This document shows, piece after piece, positions 16,850-25,985 of a stretch of DNA of 43,127 nucleotides (positions are counted from its first letter, which is position 1; each line of letters starts with the position of its first letter). This stretch comes from JALXCH01 sp964495805 (GTDB lineage: Bacteria; Calditrichota; Calditrichia; RBG-13-44-9). A program made the translations under genes and the position numbers. The stretch lies in assembly GCA_964495805.1 (NCBI GenBank), contig CAZBWV010000096.1, forward strand, positions 1 through 43,127. The letters run 5' to 3'. Under the pieces are notes generated by a model. It saw only the letters and a program-made list of their open reading frames with translations. It was not told the DNA's origin and did not search any database.

Positions 16850-17434
16850 CTATTTTTTCTTTCGACGTTGAACTTTTCCGGAAGTATGGGATGACGATTT
16901 TTTATTTCCGCTTCCGCGAATGGCGTTGCGGCCCGGCTTAGGAGTTTTCTGGCGCTGCATGCTGCTTCCGGAAGATGGGCTGGTGCTGGCGGAATTTTTA
17001 TGTGTGTCTCCCACAATGGTACCGCCAGGAGAATATCCACCCCCGGTGAAGCTGCCGGAGGGAGGGGTAGAACGACTGCCGCCTGCACCGGGGAAGCGCC
17101 GCCGCGCTGATATGGTGGGAAGGGGTTGATTACCCGAGTTAGCCACCGTGCCACCACCACCGCCGGTAAAAATGGGGCGATACCACCAGGGGAATTCATA
17201 AAAATAATTCCAGCGTTCGTTTTCGGAAATGTAGTCCACCCGGGGAAGTCTGTACCTGGCGGTTGCCGGAATGTTAAACTCCCTGGTGTCTGCATGGCAC
17301 TGGCTGCAATCGTCGGTAAAATAAACCGAATGGCTAAATTGTGGATTCTGTGGATCGGTCACCCGTGGATGATTGATAACCGTGTAACAGGCAGTTAATG
17401 TGAGTAGAAATCCGATTAGAACGACAAACTTCAT
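16850..17434 (-). CDS. Lipoprotein with one CxxCH motif and a basic low-complexity tail
   Basis: 194 residues from the ATG at 17434. The upstream frame extension is spurious. The signal peptide ends in LTAC, a good lipobox. About 27 residues after the lipid-modified cysteine lies CSQCH, the c-type heme-attachment motif (CxxCH); a zinc knuckle is the alternative. A tryptophan/tyrosine/phenylalanine cluster (WNYFYEFPWWYRPIF) follows, then glycine-, serine- and proline-rich sequence, and finally an arginine/lysine tail ending QRRKKK. I do not recognise a family. The stop lies 10 nt before the barrel start, and the next lipoprotein ends 16 nt upstream of this start. Confidence 0.7.
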   Translation of the reverse strand: MKFVVLIGFLLTLTACYTVINHPRVTDPQNPQFSHSVYFTDDCSQCHADTREFNIPATARYRLPRVDYISENERWNYFYEFPWWYRPIFTGGGGGTVANSGNQPLPTISARRRFPGAGGSRSTPPSGSFTGGGYSPGGTIVGDTHKNSASTSPSSGSSMQRQKTPKPGRNAIRGSGNKKSSSHTSGKVQRRKKK

Positions 17435-17450
17435 ACCAGGCAACCTTTTT

Positions 17451-18350
17451 CTATCTTCGCTGGACCGAACGTGATGAACCGCTCCGACTGCTGCTACGGG
17501 AGGAGCTACTGCTTCGCCTGCTGGTCGAACCCCGACTGGTGGAATGACTTCGTGTGCTGCTCCGGGGAGAATAACTTCGGGAAGTGGAATGGCTGATTGT
17601 TCGTGTTCCCCGGTATGCGGGTCGGTAACGACTGCTGCTGCGGGAGGAAGCCCGACCTTTGGCAACTGTTCTGGAATGGGATGTATTGCTCCGTGTGCGG
17701 CGGATGTGCCGTTTGGGTGGTACGGTTTTCTGGGTGCTCAGTTGTGTCTTTCGCTCGCCGGAACGAACAATGCGCCTGGAATCCGAACCCTGCACATCGG
17801 AAGTGGTAGAGCTTCCACCTGCACTCCTGCCTACAATTCGACGGTTGTCGCTTCCCGCCAGATGTCGCTCCGGAGGCGGCCCAGAATTTCGCTCGATGGT
17901 GCGGGGACCGGTAAAGGTTCTCCGGCCAAATGGTCGCTTCCCGTAATAAATCGGATTCACCGGATACGGATATCCCCACCACGGATCATAGGGATATGGA
18001 TAAGGGTAGTAGCAGCAGTAGGAATACCAGGGATAGTATGGGTTCCATGCCCAGTAAGGATCCCACCATCCCATGGAAAACCCAAAGCTCAGGTTCCAGC
18101 CGGGTGAATACCAGGGGTCCCAGTAACCGGGAGTGTTATAAATATAATAGTTGTTGATTTCGGTATCGACGTAATATTCCGAATCCGCTGCAGCGGTATC
18201 TTGATAAGCGTAATCTTCATAATCGGCCGGAGGCTCCTGATAACTCTCCGGTGGTGGCTCCTGCCGATCCACCATCTTAATCTGGGTGTAACATCCGCTC
18301 AGAATGAGCAGAAGCACAGCCAGAAAAAGCAGGGAAATTTTAGTTTTCAT
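17451..18350 (-). CDS. Tyr/Trp/Pro-rich lipoprotein with Arg/Ser-rich C-terminus
   Basis: 299 residues from the ATG at 18350, which has AGGAGTGG upstream. The signal peptide ends in the lipobox LSGC (Cys20). Three compositional zones follow: an acidic, tyrosine-rich stretch (about 25-75), an aromatic zone full of Trp, Tyr and Pro (about 75-145), and a long Arg/Ser-rich basic tail (about 150-299) ending SVQRR. The tail is unlikely to be globular and could bind nucleic acid, polysaccharide or phosphate groups. No known domain is recognised. It is the first gene of the barrel operon and shares its layout (lipobox, aromatic zone, basic tail) with the next gene, so the two may be distant relatives. 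Confidence 0.7.
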   Translation of the reverse strand: MKTKISLLFLAVLLLILSGCYTQIKMVDRQEPPPESYQEPPADYEDYAYQDTAAADSEYYVDTEINNYYIYNTPGYWDPWYSPGWNLSFGFSMGWWDPYWAWNPYYPWYSYCCYYPYPYPYDPWWGYPYPVNPIYYGKRPFGRRTFTGPRTIERNSGPPPERHLAGSDNRRIVGRSAGGSSTTSDVQGSDSRRIVRSGERKTQLSTQKTVPPKRHIRRTRSNTSHSRTVAKGRASSRSSSRYRPAYRGTRTISHSTSRSYSPRSSTRSHSTSRGSTSRRSSSSSRSSSRSGSSRSVQRR

Positions 18351-18716
18351 TGCCACTCCTTTACCCGTTTTCACACTTCATTGAACGGGCGAATTGGTTG
18401 CATGTTCCTGGTTATAATAGCAGGTTCCGGCAGGGAAATCAATGGAATAATCACAAACCAGAAGAATTTTTTTGAAACGAAGCGCTGGGGAGGAAAATGG
18501 ATGGTGACAGGATGAAAATCCCTTTTTCGTTTGCATGCTGAGGATGGGAATTTTCAATAAAAAACCTCCTGCCGGGAAATTTATTGTGCGTCACGGCGTT
18601 TTATTAATATGAGTATATTTTGACAACCAGTAATTAAGTTGCCTGGGGAATATTCCGAATGTAAATTAGGTTCGAAATAAAAATAACGATGATAAAGGGA
18701 AAAGGATAGATTAATT
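18351..18716. other. 366-nt divergent intergenic region before clpC
   Basis: The region holds the promoters of the lipoprotein operon (minus) and clpC (plus). No CIRCE inverted repeat (TTAGCACTC type) is visible, and neither ctsR nor mcsAB lies nearby. A TATATTTT stretch at 18614-18621 is a weak candidate for a Bacteroidota-type -7 box. Nothing else is supported. Confidence 0.5.
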
Positions 18717-21191
18717 ATGTTGGGGTTTTCAATGAGGAACAATTTTACCAGCCGGGTTCAGAAAGTAATTCGGTATTCCAAGGAAGAAGCCATGCGTCTT
18801 GGGCATGATTATATTGGCACCGAGCATCTCATGCTGGGCATCATCAAGGAGGGGGAAGGGATTGCGGTAAAGATTTTGCGCAATCTGGGTGTGGATATCG
18901 ATAAACTGAAGCAGCGTCTGGAAGAGGCGGCTGGACCGGCTGGTGGCATGATGACGCTGGGGAACCTTCCCCTGTCCAAACGAGCGGAAAAGGTACTGAA
19001 AGTCACCTATCTGGAAGCGAAGAATTTCAAATCCGATATAATTGGAACAGAGCATTTGCTTTTGTCGTTGTTGAAAGAGAAAGAAGGCCTGGCTGCCCAG
19101 GTCCTGATGAGTTTTAATGTGGACTATAATGTTGTTTATTCGGAATTAAAAAATATTCTGGATGGGAAACCAAGTATGACGTATGGTGCAGCTTCCCGTC
19201 CGGCGCAGAAGGTAAAAACCCCGGCGCTGGACCATTTTGGTCGGGATTTAACCCAGTTGGCCCTGCAGGGAAAGCTGGACCCCATCATTGGAAGGGACAA
19301 AATCATTGAACGGGTGGCTCAAATCTTAAGCCGCCGGAAAAAGAACAATCCTGTGCTGATTGGTGAGCCGGGTGTGGGAAAAACCGCTATTGCCGAGGGC
19401 CTGGCGTTGCGCATCATCAGCCGGAAGGTGCCGCGTGTGCTTCATAATAAGCGAATTATTGCGCTGGATATGGGCAGCATCGTGGCGGGAACCAAATATC
19501 GCGGCCAATTCGAAGAGCGCATGAAAGCCATCATGAGTGAGCTGGAAAAAGCCGACGATGTGATTCTGTTTATCGACGAGCTGCACACCATCGTGGGCGC
19601 AGGGGGTGCCTCCGGTTCCCTGGATGCCTCCAACATGTTCAAACCGGCACTTGCCCGGGGCGAACTGCAATGCATTGGTGCCACCACGCTGGATGAATAT
19701 CGCATGTACATCGAAAAAGATGGGGCGCTGGAGCGCCGATTTCAGAAGGTGATGATTGAACCTACCACACCGGAGGAAACTCTGGAAATTCTCCGCTGCA
19801 TCAAATCCAAGTACGAGGAGCATCACCACGTTCGCTATACGGACGAGGCGTTGCTGGCAACCATCCGTTTGTGCGAGCGCTATATTACCGATAAATATTT
19901 CCCGGACAAAGCCATCGATGTACTGGACGAAACCGGTTCGCGCGTGCATATTTCCAGTATTGTGGTTCCCAGGGAAATTCTGGAGCTGGAAAAACGCATC
20001 GAACAGGTGCGTCAGGAGAAAGAGCAGTATGCTCGCCGGCAGGATTTTGAGAAGGCAGCCCGCATGCGGGACATCGAACGGCGCTTGCAGGAAGAACTGG
20101 CACTGGAACGGGCCAAATGGGAGCGGGAACAGGATACTCAGATTGCCACGGTGACCGAAGAAGACATCGCCGAAGTGGTGTCCATGATGACCGGAATCCC
20201 CGTTCAACGAGTGGCCAAAAGCGAAACGGCCAAACTGGTGGAAATGGAAGAACAACTGAAGAAACGGGTCATCGGGCAGGACGAAGCCATCCGCACCATT
20301 GCCAAAGCCATTCGGCGTTCCCGCACGGGACTGAAGGACCCCAATCGTCCCATTGGTTCGTTTATGTTCCTGGGACCCACCGGTGTGGGAAAGACCCATC
20401 TGGCCAAAATGCTGGCAGAATATCTGTTCGAACGGAAAGATGCCCTGGTGCGCATTGATATGTCTGAGTATATGGAAAAATTCTCCGTGTCCCGGCTGGT
20501 TGGTTCACCGCCCGGATACGTGGGCTACGAGGAAGGCGGACAGCTCACCGAACAGGTCCGGCGCCATCCTTACTCCGTGATTCTGTTTGACGAAATCGAG
20601 AAGGCACATCCCGATGTGTTCAATATTTTGTTACAGGTTCTGGATGATGGTCAATTAACCGATAGTCTGGGACGGAAAGTGGATTTCCGCAACACGATTT
20701 TGATTCTGACCTCCAACGTGGGTACCCGGGAGCTGAAGAAAAGCAGTTCCATCGGTTTTGCCCAAAAAGGGGATGAGTCCGACCACGAGCAGATGCGGGA
20801 AAAGATAACCGAAGAGTTGAAGCGAGTCTTTAATCCCGAATTTTTGAACCGGCTGGATGAGTTCATCTTCTTCCGGAAACTGTCCAAAAAAGATGTGATG
20901 AAAATTGTGGACATCATGATCGATGAGATGAAAGACCGTTTGATGGAACGGGATATTACCATCGAAATTAGTGACGGCGCCAAAGAATTTATTGCCGAAA
21001 AAGGGTATGACCCGCTGTTAGGTGCCCGACCGTTGAAACGCGCCATCCAGAAGTACATCGAAGACCCGCTGGCGGATGAAATTTTGCAGGGTCGGTTCGA
21101 AAACGGTTCCACCATCAAAATAAAAATGAAAAATAAAAAAGAGCTGGGATTTTACCTGGTGGAAAAAAGCAAGAACATCAATGTGAATTAG
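18717..21191 (+). CDS. clpC: ClpC-type AAA+ protease ATPase
   Basis: 824 residues. Two N-terminal Clp_N repeats (about 10-150) precede D1 with Walker A GEPGVGKT and Walker B LFIDELH. A UVR-type motif follows (about 430-460, EKEQYARRQDFEKAARMRDIE), and then D2 with GPTGVGKT and ILFDEIEKAHPD. The loop SSIGFAQ (around residue 677) carries the IGF tripeptide used to dock ClpP. ClpC unfolds damaged or tagged proteins and feeds them to ClpP. ClpP is not in the window. An in-frame ATG at 18732 gives the more typical N-terminus MRNNFTSRVQ and could be the true start. A terminator follows the stop. Confidence 0.94.
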   Translation: MLGFSMRNNFTSRVQKVIRYSKEEAMRLGHDYIGTEHLMLGIIKEGEGIAVKILRNLGVDIDKLKQRLEEAAGPAGGMMTLGNLPLSKRAEKVLKVTYLEAKNFKSDIIGTEHLLLSLLKEKEGLAAQVLMSFNVDYNVVYSELKNILDGKPSMTYGAASRPAQKVKTPALDHFGRDLTQLALQGKLDPIIGRDKIIERVAQILSRRKKNNPVLIGEPGVGKTAIAEGLALRIISRKVPRVLHNKRIIALDMGSIVAGTKYRGQFEERMKAIMSELEKADDVILFIDELHTIVGAGGASGSLDASNMFKPALARGELQCIGATTLDEYRMYIEKDGALERRFQKVMIEPTTPEETLEILRCIKSKYEEHHHVRYTDEALLATIRLCERYITDKYFPDKAIDVLDETGSRVHISSIVVPREILELEKRIEQVRQEKEQYARRQDFEKAARMRDIERRLQEELALERAKWEREQDTQIATVTEEDIAEVVSMMTGIPVQRVAKSETAKLVEMEEQLKKRVIGQDEAIRTIAKAIRRSRTGLKDPNRPIGSFMFLGPTGVGKTHLAKMLAEYLFERKDALVRIDMSEYMEKFSVSRLVGSPPGYVGYEEGGQLTEQVRRHPYSVILFDEIEKAHPDVFNILLQVLDDGQLTDSLGRKVDFRNTILILTSNVGTRELKKSSSIGFAQKGDESDHEQMREKITEELKRVFNPEFLNRLDEFIFFRKLSKKDVMKIVDIMIDEMKDRLMERDITIEISDGAKEFIAEKGYDPLLGARPLKRAIQKYIEDPLADEILQGRFENGSTIKIKMKNKKELGFYLVEKSKNINVN

Positions 21192-21220
21192 TCGATTTAC
21201 CCCGCATACTTTTAACCGGA

Positions 21221-21251
21221 AACCCGGATGACACGCGCATCCGGGTTTTTT
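21221..21251 (+). terminator. Rho-independent terminator after clpC
   Basis: The 10-bp perfect stem AACCCGGATG / CATCCGGGTT has a 7-nt loop and is followed by a T run to 21251. Confidence 0.92.
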
Positions 21252-21522
21252 CATGCACCGGATGAAGAAGGAAATTGCTGCCCACAGAAAGTCCCTTGGA
21301 AATACGGAAACATAGGAATACGTTAGCACGATATCCTTGTTTTTTTATATGGCGGAAGAAAAATTTCAGTGATTTCCGTATTCGCAGTGGTTAAATTGTT
21401 ATCTCGAAAAAACGGCATAATTCACTGCTTTGGGCAAATTACGGCGATACTCAGTTTTCTGTTTTCAGTGGTTCAAAAATCAATGAATTCAGTCATATCA
21501 GGATGGAAAGAAGGAGTTGCTC
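21252..21522. other. A/T-rich spacer between clpC and the cupin gene
   Basis: No gene is seen. A 10-bp inverted repeat (AATACGGAAA near 21300 and TTTCCGTATT near 21375) is separated by about 70 nt; its role is unknown. Confidence 0.4.
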
Positions 21523-21789
21523 ATGAAAATTGAAATTCGTAAACCTGACCCTCAGGAGCTGGAAAAATTAGGCGTGCGGGAGTGGCCCATCTGGGAGCAT
21601 GGGAAAGACACATTTCCCTGGCATTATGATATGAAAGAAGTGTGCTATATCCTGGAAGGAAAAGTGCGGGTTAAAACGGATGAGGAGACGGTGGAGTTTG
21701 GTGCCGGAGATCTGGTGACTTTTCCCGCCGGGTTAAGCTGCGAATGGCACATTCTGGAACCGGTGCGGAAACATTATCAGTTAGGTTAG
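21523..21789 (+). CDS. Small cupin-domain protein (DUF861/EutQ-like)
   Basis: 88 residues from the ATG at 21523, which has AAGGAG six bases upstream. A single cupin fold shows PWHYDMKEVCYILEGKVRV and FGAGDLVTFPAG, the two conserved cupin motifs. H37 and E42 are possible metal ligands and the second motif looks weak. Such stand-alone cupins bind sugars or small acids or have lost activity; no substrate can be named. The initiation region AGGAGTTGCTCATGA is almost identical to that of the next gene. Confidence 0.8.
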   Translation: MKIEIRKPDPQELEKLGVREWPIWEHGKDTFPWHYDMKEVCYILEGKVRVKTDEETVEFGAGDLVTFPAGLSCEWHILEPVRKHYQLG

Positions 21790-21803
21790 CAGAGGAGTTG
21801 TTC

Positions 21804-22166
21804 ATGAGCCGGGACGGGGCTCGCATTCAGGAATATGGTTTCGGGCGTATTGTAATAGACGGGAAAAAGTACACCTCCGACGTGATTATCTATCCGGATC
21901 GGGTGGATGACAGCTGGTGGCGCCGGGAGGGACATCGGCTGGTACCGGATGATCTGCCATTTCTGCGGGAGAACCCTCCGGCGGTGCTGGTGGTTGGTCA
22001 GGGGCGGTTCGGATTGATGAAAATTACCCCGGAGTTTCTTGCATTGGTCCGGGAACTGGGTATTGAACTGCACGCCGGACGCAGCGCTGAAGCGGTAAAG
22101 ATGTACAATCAGCTCTGGAAGGAAGGTCGTCGGGACATCATCGGGGCATTTCATTTGACCTGTTAG
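21804..22166 (+). CDS. Mth938-like domain protein (DUF498)
   Basis: 120 residues. The ATG at 21804 has GAGGAG upstream. The sequence matches the Mth938/NDUFAF3-like fold: IQEYGFGRIVIDGKKY, then VLVVGQGRFGLM and ELGIELHAGRSAEAVKMYN. Members are small cytosolic proteins of unknown biochemical role; the eukaryotic relative NDUFAF3 assists complex I assembly. It follows the cupin gene by 14 nt, so the two are co-transcribed. No further function is visible. Confidence 0.85.
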   Translation: MSRDGARIQEYGFGRIVIDGKKYTSDVIIYPDRVDDSWWRREGHRLVPDDLPFLRENPPAVLVVGQGRFGLMKITPEFLALVRELGIELHAGRSAEAVKMYNQLWKEGRRDIIGAFHLTC

Positions 22167-22262
22167 TGCGAAAAAATTATGTTGTAAAAACAGCCTGCTC
22201 CCGATCCGATGACCATGCCGGGCTGAATGGTATGAATCGATCGATGCAACCAGAATAATTTC

Positions 22263-24659
22263 ATGGATTCCCTGTTTGCCAGATATCCCGGTGGCGTGAT
22301 GGCGTTGGCGCTGGCTACCGGCATTTTATTCCAGCATTTTTTTCACCCTCCCGGGTTAGTCCCCCTTCTGCTTTTTCTGATTAGCCTTACTGTTGCACTG
22401 ACACTTCGTCACAAGCGGTATGCTGATGTTTTGCTTGCCTTTCTTTTTTTGGGAATGGGGATGCTGCGATTTTCGCTGTGGGAGGTTCACACGCTTCACT
22501 CACCTATCCTAAAATTTTTGCCTTTTGAGTCTCAATCCGTTCGGGTAGTAGTGCAACAACCACCTGCTCCGGGCAGGAAGTCCTTTCGTGCCCGTGTACG
22601 GGAATGTACTGTGGATTCGGTCAAGGTGCCGGTGCAGCGGGATTTTCAGGTACGTTCCGCCGCCGAACTGCCCCGTTCCCTGTTGCCAGGTGATACACTC
22701 CTCCTGACCCGGGTGGTGATTCGGCAAATTGCCCCACCGCGTAATCCCGGTCAACCGGATTACCGCCGTTACCTGAGATATCATGGAGTAGTGGGAGAAA
22801 TCCGGCAGAACCTCTCCGGTACAGTACAGGTTGTACCCGGGACGTCTCCCTGGCTTGCTGCGCGCCTGTTCCACCGCTGGCGACGCTCCCTGGAGCAGCG
22901 CATCCACCGGCTGGTCCCCACTCCGGCAGCGGGATTCCTGACCGCTATATTGCTGGGAGAAAAGACACAGCTTCCCCGGAAGGTGAAACGGGAGTTTCAA
23001 TTAACCGGCGTTGCGCATGTACTGGCCATTAGCGGACTGCATGTGGGATTTGTGGCAGCCATCGTTTATCTGTTGCTCTCCTTTTTACCCCTTCCGTTTC
23101 GGTGGAACTACGTTCTGTCCATGATTCTGCTCCTGGGATATATGCTGCTTACCGGAGCCAATCCGCCGGTGGTACGTGCCACCCTGATGATTCAGCTCTA
23201 TTTGTTGGGCAAACTTGTGGAGCGCAAGCCGAACGTGTATAACACGCTGTTTCTCACTGCATTCCTGATCCTGCTGTTTCAACCCCAGCAATTGTTCTGG
23301 GTCAGTTTTCAGTTTTCCTTTGTCGCGGTGTTGTCCATTTTACTGATTTACCGTCGGCTGGAATCCTGGCAAAAATGGTTGCGCGCCCGGATGGAGAGTT
23401 TTCCACTGGCTCATCGCATTCACCAGATCGTGATTGTGCCGTTTTTGGTTTCACTGGCTGCTCAGGTGGGCACCCTCCCGGTAACAGCCTGGTACTTTCG
23501 CAATATTCCACTGATCTCGTTCTTACTGAATCTTCTCATTATTCCGCTAACTGCACTGGTAGTCAGTGTGGGCTTTCTGATGCTGCTGGTATCATTTATC
23601 TTTCCGCCGCTGGCGCAATCCCTCGGTTTACTAACCGGTTTACTCATCCGTGCCGAAATGCTGCTGGTGCATTTTTCCTCCCATCTACCACTGGCTTATT
23701 TCACCGTACCGCGTTTCCCGCTGCTTGTAATGCTGGTGTATCTGGGTTTTGTGGGGCTTTTTTTATTCTGGAGGAACCCGGTTCTGCAGGGAATTCGGTT
23801 GCCGCTGGTGCTGTTTTTAGTGGTGCTTCTGTTCTGGGTGCTGGCACCCCGACGGCAGACTGTCCAGTTGTGTATGCTGGATGTGGGGAACGGCAACGCC
23901 ACCCTGATGCGTACCGCCGGAGGAAGTTTACTTTTGTTTGACGCAGGACCGGCTTCGCGGTTTCGCGATAGCGGTAGAGATGCCATCCTTCCTGCACTGG
24001 GCGAATTGGGTGCCCTGCATTTGCACCGGGTTTTCCTGAGCCATCCCCATGCCGACCACATCGGGGGAATCTTTTCACTTCTGCAGGATGTGTCCATAGA
24101 TTCGGTGTATCTACCGGATATTACCGTGCCTTACATCTGGCAGGACAGCCTCATTCATTCCCTGCGACTACACCAGGTGGGTTTCCGAAAATTACGGGCA
24201 GGAGAAGTGGTAAAAATTGATGAAAGCACCCGGGTGTATGTGCTGGGTCCTCCCGGTTCGTTTCTGCATCCGGTTAACGTTTCCGGCCACAGCATGAACA
24301 ACACTTCGCTGGTCACGCTGGTGCATGTGGGGGATACGCGCATCTTATTTACCGGTGATGCCGAATCGCCGGTGGAACGGGCGTTACTGGGCTGGGGGAA
24401 GTTGCTCCAGAGCGATGTGTTGCAGGTCGGGCACCACGGAAGCAGAACTTCCACCACCGGAGAATTCCTGCGTGCCGTAGCGCCCCGGATTGCTCTGATC
24501 TCTGCCGGGAGATTCAACCGCTTTGGGCATCCTGCTCCGCAGGTGGTGCAGCGATTGAAACAATTCTCCGTTCAGGTGTACCGAACCGATCGGCGGGGAG
24601 CCATCTGGCTCCGCTGGCAACATCCTCAGTGGCGATGGTGGAATTGGCGGGAGCGGTGA
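22263..24659 (+). CDS. comEC: ComEC/Rec2-type DNA-uptake channel
   Basis: 798 residues in the expected three parts. The N-terminal membrane and DUF4131-like region (1-220) contains several hydrophobic helices. A Competence domain (about 220-520) has TAILLGEK and ISGLHVG and many membrane segments. A C-terminal metallo-beta-lactamase-like domain carries SHPHADHIGG, LFTGDAE and VGHHGSRTS. ComEC translocates single-stranded DNA across the inner membrane during natural transformation, and the MBL domain is proposed to degrade the other strand. No other com gene is visible. The upstream ribosome signal is weak. It ends 30 nt before the convergent GWxTD gene. Confidence 0.93.
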   Translation: MDSLFARYPGGVMALALATGILFQHFFHPPGLVPLLLFLISLTVALTLRHKRYADVLLAFLFLGMGMLRFSLWEVHTLHSPILKFLPFESQSVRVVVQQPPAPGRKSFRARVRECTVDSVKVPVQRDFQVRSAAELPRSLLPGDTLLLTRVVIRQIAPPRNPGQPDYRRYLRYHGVVGEIRQNLSGTVQVVPGTSPWLAARLFHRWRRSLEQRIHRLVPTPAAGFLTAILLGEKTQLPRKVKREFQLTGVAHVLAISGLHVGFVAAIVYLLLSFLPLPFRWNYVLSMILLLGYMLLTGANPPVVRATLMIQLYLLGKLVERKPNVYNTLFLTAFLILLFQPQQLFWVSFQFSFVAVLSILLIYRRLESWQKWLRARMESFPLAHRIHQIVIVPFLVSLAAQVGTLPVTAWYFRNIPLISFLLNLLIIPLTALVVSVGFLMLLVSFIFPPLAQSLGLLTGLLIRAEMLLVHFSSHLPLAYFTVPRFPLLVMLVYLGFVGLFLFWRNPVLQGIRLPLVLFLVVLLFWVLAPRRQTVQLCMLDVGNGNATLMRTAGGSLLLFDAGPASRFRDSGRDAILPALGELGALHLHRVFLSHPHADHIGGIFSLLQDVSIDSVYLPDITVPYIWQDSLIHSLRLHQVGFRKLRAGEVVKIDESTRVYVLGPPGSFLHPVNVSGHSMNNTSLVTLVHVGDTRILFTGDAESPVERALLGWGKLLQSDVLQVGHHGSRTSTTGEFLRAVAPRIALISAGRFNRFGHPAPQVVQRLKQFSVQVYRTDRRGAIWLRWQHPQWRWWNWRER

Positions 24660-24689
24660 TTCAGAATGGTTCGGGTTCGGAATGCGAAG

Positions 24690-25985
24690 TTATCGGGCGG
24701 AAGCATTACTGTGGCTCAGTACCTGCTGAAAACGAAACTCCCCCAGTCCGGAGACATCCCGGAAAATGATTTTCAGGGAAAGACGCCGGTATTCCCAGGT
24801 TTCCAGAAGGGTGTGGGTGATGGGATCGTGCTGACGTTCGATGCGATCGGGCCATCCGTACACGACAAAAATCTTGCCCCGATCGCTCAGCTGATTGTCC
24901 CGGGAAAAATGGCTGCGGGCATATTCCAGACGCCGGTAAAACTGCACACGGGCTTCGTTTACCGGAGTGGATGCGTCCGGATCGCGACGTTTCCAGAAGT
25001 TTTGCAGATGTTTCGGGAACTCCGAATCGGAAGCCCCCTCCAGTTGAGCGATTTCCGAATCACTGCCGATAAGCCGAAGGTAGGCGGTAATTTCTTCCTT
25101 TCGGTAGAAACGCAAATCTTCCGGATCCTGCTCCACCCGAAATGTTTTCTGTGCTAATACGTGGGGAATTCCACTTGTGGGAATCCACCGTGCGGTGAGC
25201 TGGTATTCACCGGGAGGCAAATCGGATACTTCCAGCGAATCCAGCAGAGAAAACACCGCACCCGACTCTGGCAATGGATACTGCCTGACCAGCACAGGTG
25301 GGGTGCCAGGAGCCGTACAGGTTAACTGAATTTTTCCTGAAGACCCAATCGTCTTCCCTTCCGGGTAGGCTTCGAAATAAAAATAAACCCGGGAAACATG
25401 AGGTCCAAAACATCTGGCCGGGTAAGGGAACAGGGAAGGATGCTTTTCGGTGGATGCCTCTGTTGTTTTTGCCTGACGTCTGGCCAGCATGAGCAAACTG
25501 CTGACCGGGAAGGGGACATCACCGACGGTTCCCACCGAAAAATGTGTCTCAGAAATATAGCGTACTTCTCCCTTTGCGGAAGTAATTTTTACCAGTGCGC
25601 GGTAGCGACCCATCGGTAAATGGATGGGAAAACGAAGCAATTGCTGCGAAGTTTGTTCCCGGGAGATTATCGGGAAGTAAAGAGAAATGTCCTGTGTGCG
25701 GTGCAGGACATGCTCACCATTCCGATTGTACACAAAAAGAGAAAGCTGTGCCGAAGTTTCCTTTTCGGAATACGGCTCAACGGGAATAATTTGAACAAAA
25801 AGAACAGATAACTGTTTCTGCTGAGCCTCATCCATTCCACTCCAGGTGTCCAGGTAAATTTTTAAAGGAATGCTTTTCTGAGGGTTGGAAGAAAATAAAG
25901 AAGCATCCGGAAAAATCCGGGCAAATCCCCGGAATAGAAAAAGGGCAATGAACCAAATAATCAGGCCGGTACGCAGATGTTGCAT
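24690..25985 (-). CDS. GWxTD-domain protein
   Basis: 431 residues. A signal peptide or anchor (about residues 6-22) leads an exported protein. The C-terminal region carries LSDRGKIFVVYGWPDRIE, the conserved core of the GWxTD domain, though the tripeptide itself is changed to QLSD. Family members occur mainly in FCB and Acidobacteria genomes, often with long N-terminal extensions, and their biochemical role is unknown. The middle region looks like beta-sandwich sequence (GKIQLTC, PPGEYQLTARW). AAGGA lies about ten bases upstream of the ATG. It converges on comEC and diverges from sdhC across a 434-nt spacer. Confidence 0.82.
   Translation of the reverse strand: MQHLRTGLIIWFIALFLFRGFARIFPDASLFSSNPQKSIPLKIYLDTWSGMDEAQQKQLSVLFVQIIPVEPYSEKETSAQLSLFVYNRNGEHVLHRTQDISLYFPIISREQTSQQLLRFPIHLPMGRYRALVKITSAKGEVRYISETHFSVGTVGDVPFPVSSLLMLARRQAKTTEASTEKHPSLFPYPARCFGPHVSRVYFYFEAYPEGKTIGSSGKIQLTCTAPGTPPVLVRQYPLPESGAVFSLLDSLEVSDLPPGEYQLTARWIPTSGIPHVLAQKTFRVEQDPEDLRFYRKEEITAYLRLIGSDSEIAQLEGASDSEFPKHLQNFWKRRDPDASTPVNEARVQFYRRLEYARSHFSRDNQLSDRGKIFVVYGWPDRIERQHDPITHTLLETWEYRRLSLKIIFRDVSGLGEFRFQQVLSHSNASAR

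Noticed and set aside
16840..17295. Upstream extension of the barrel frame
   Set aside because: It overlaps the CxxCH lipoprotein gene in another frame; the true start with signal peptide is at 16839.
18351..18716. CIRCE or CtsR operator before clpC
   Set aside because: No TTAGCACTC inverted repeat or tandem heptad is visible.
19326..20399. 357-codon minus-strand ORF inside clpC
   Set aside because: It is a shadow of clpC with compositional bias and no recognisable motif.
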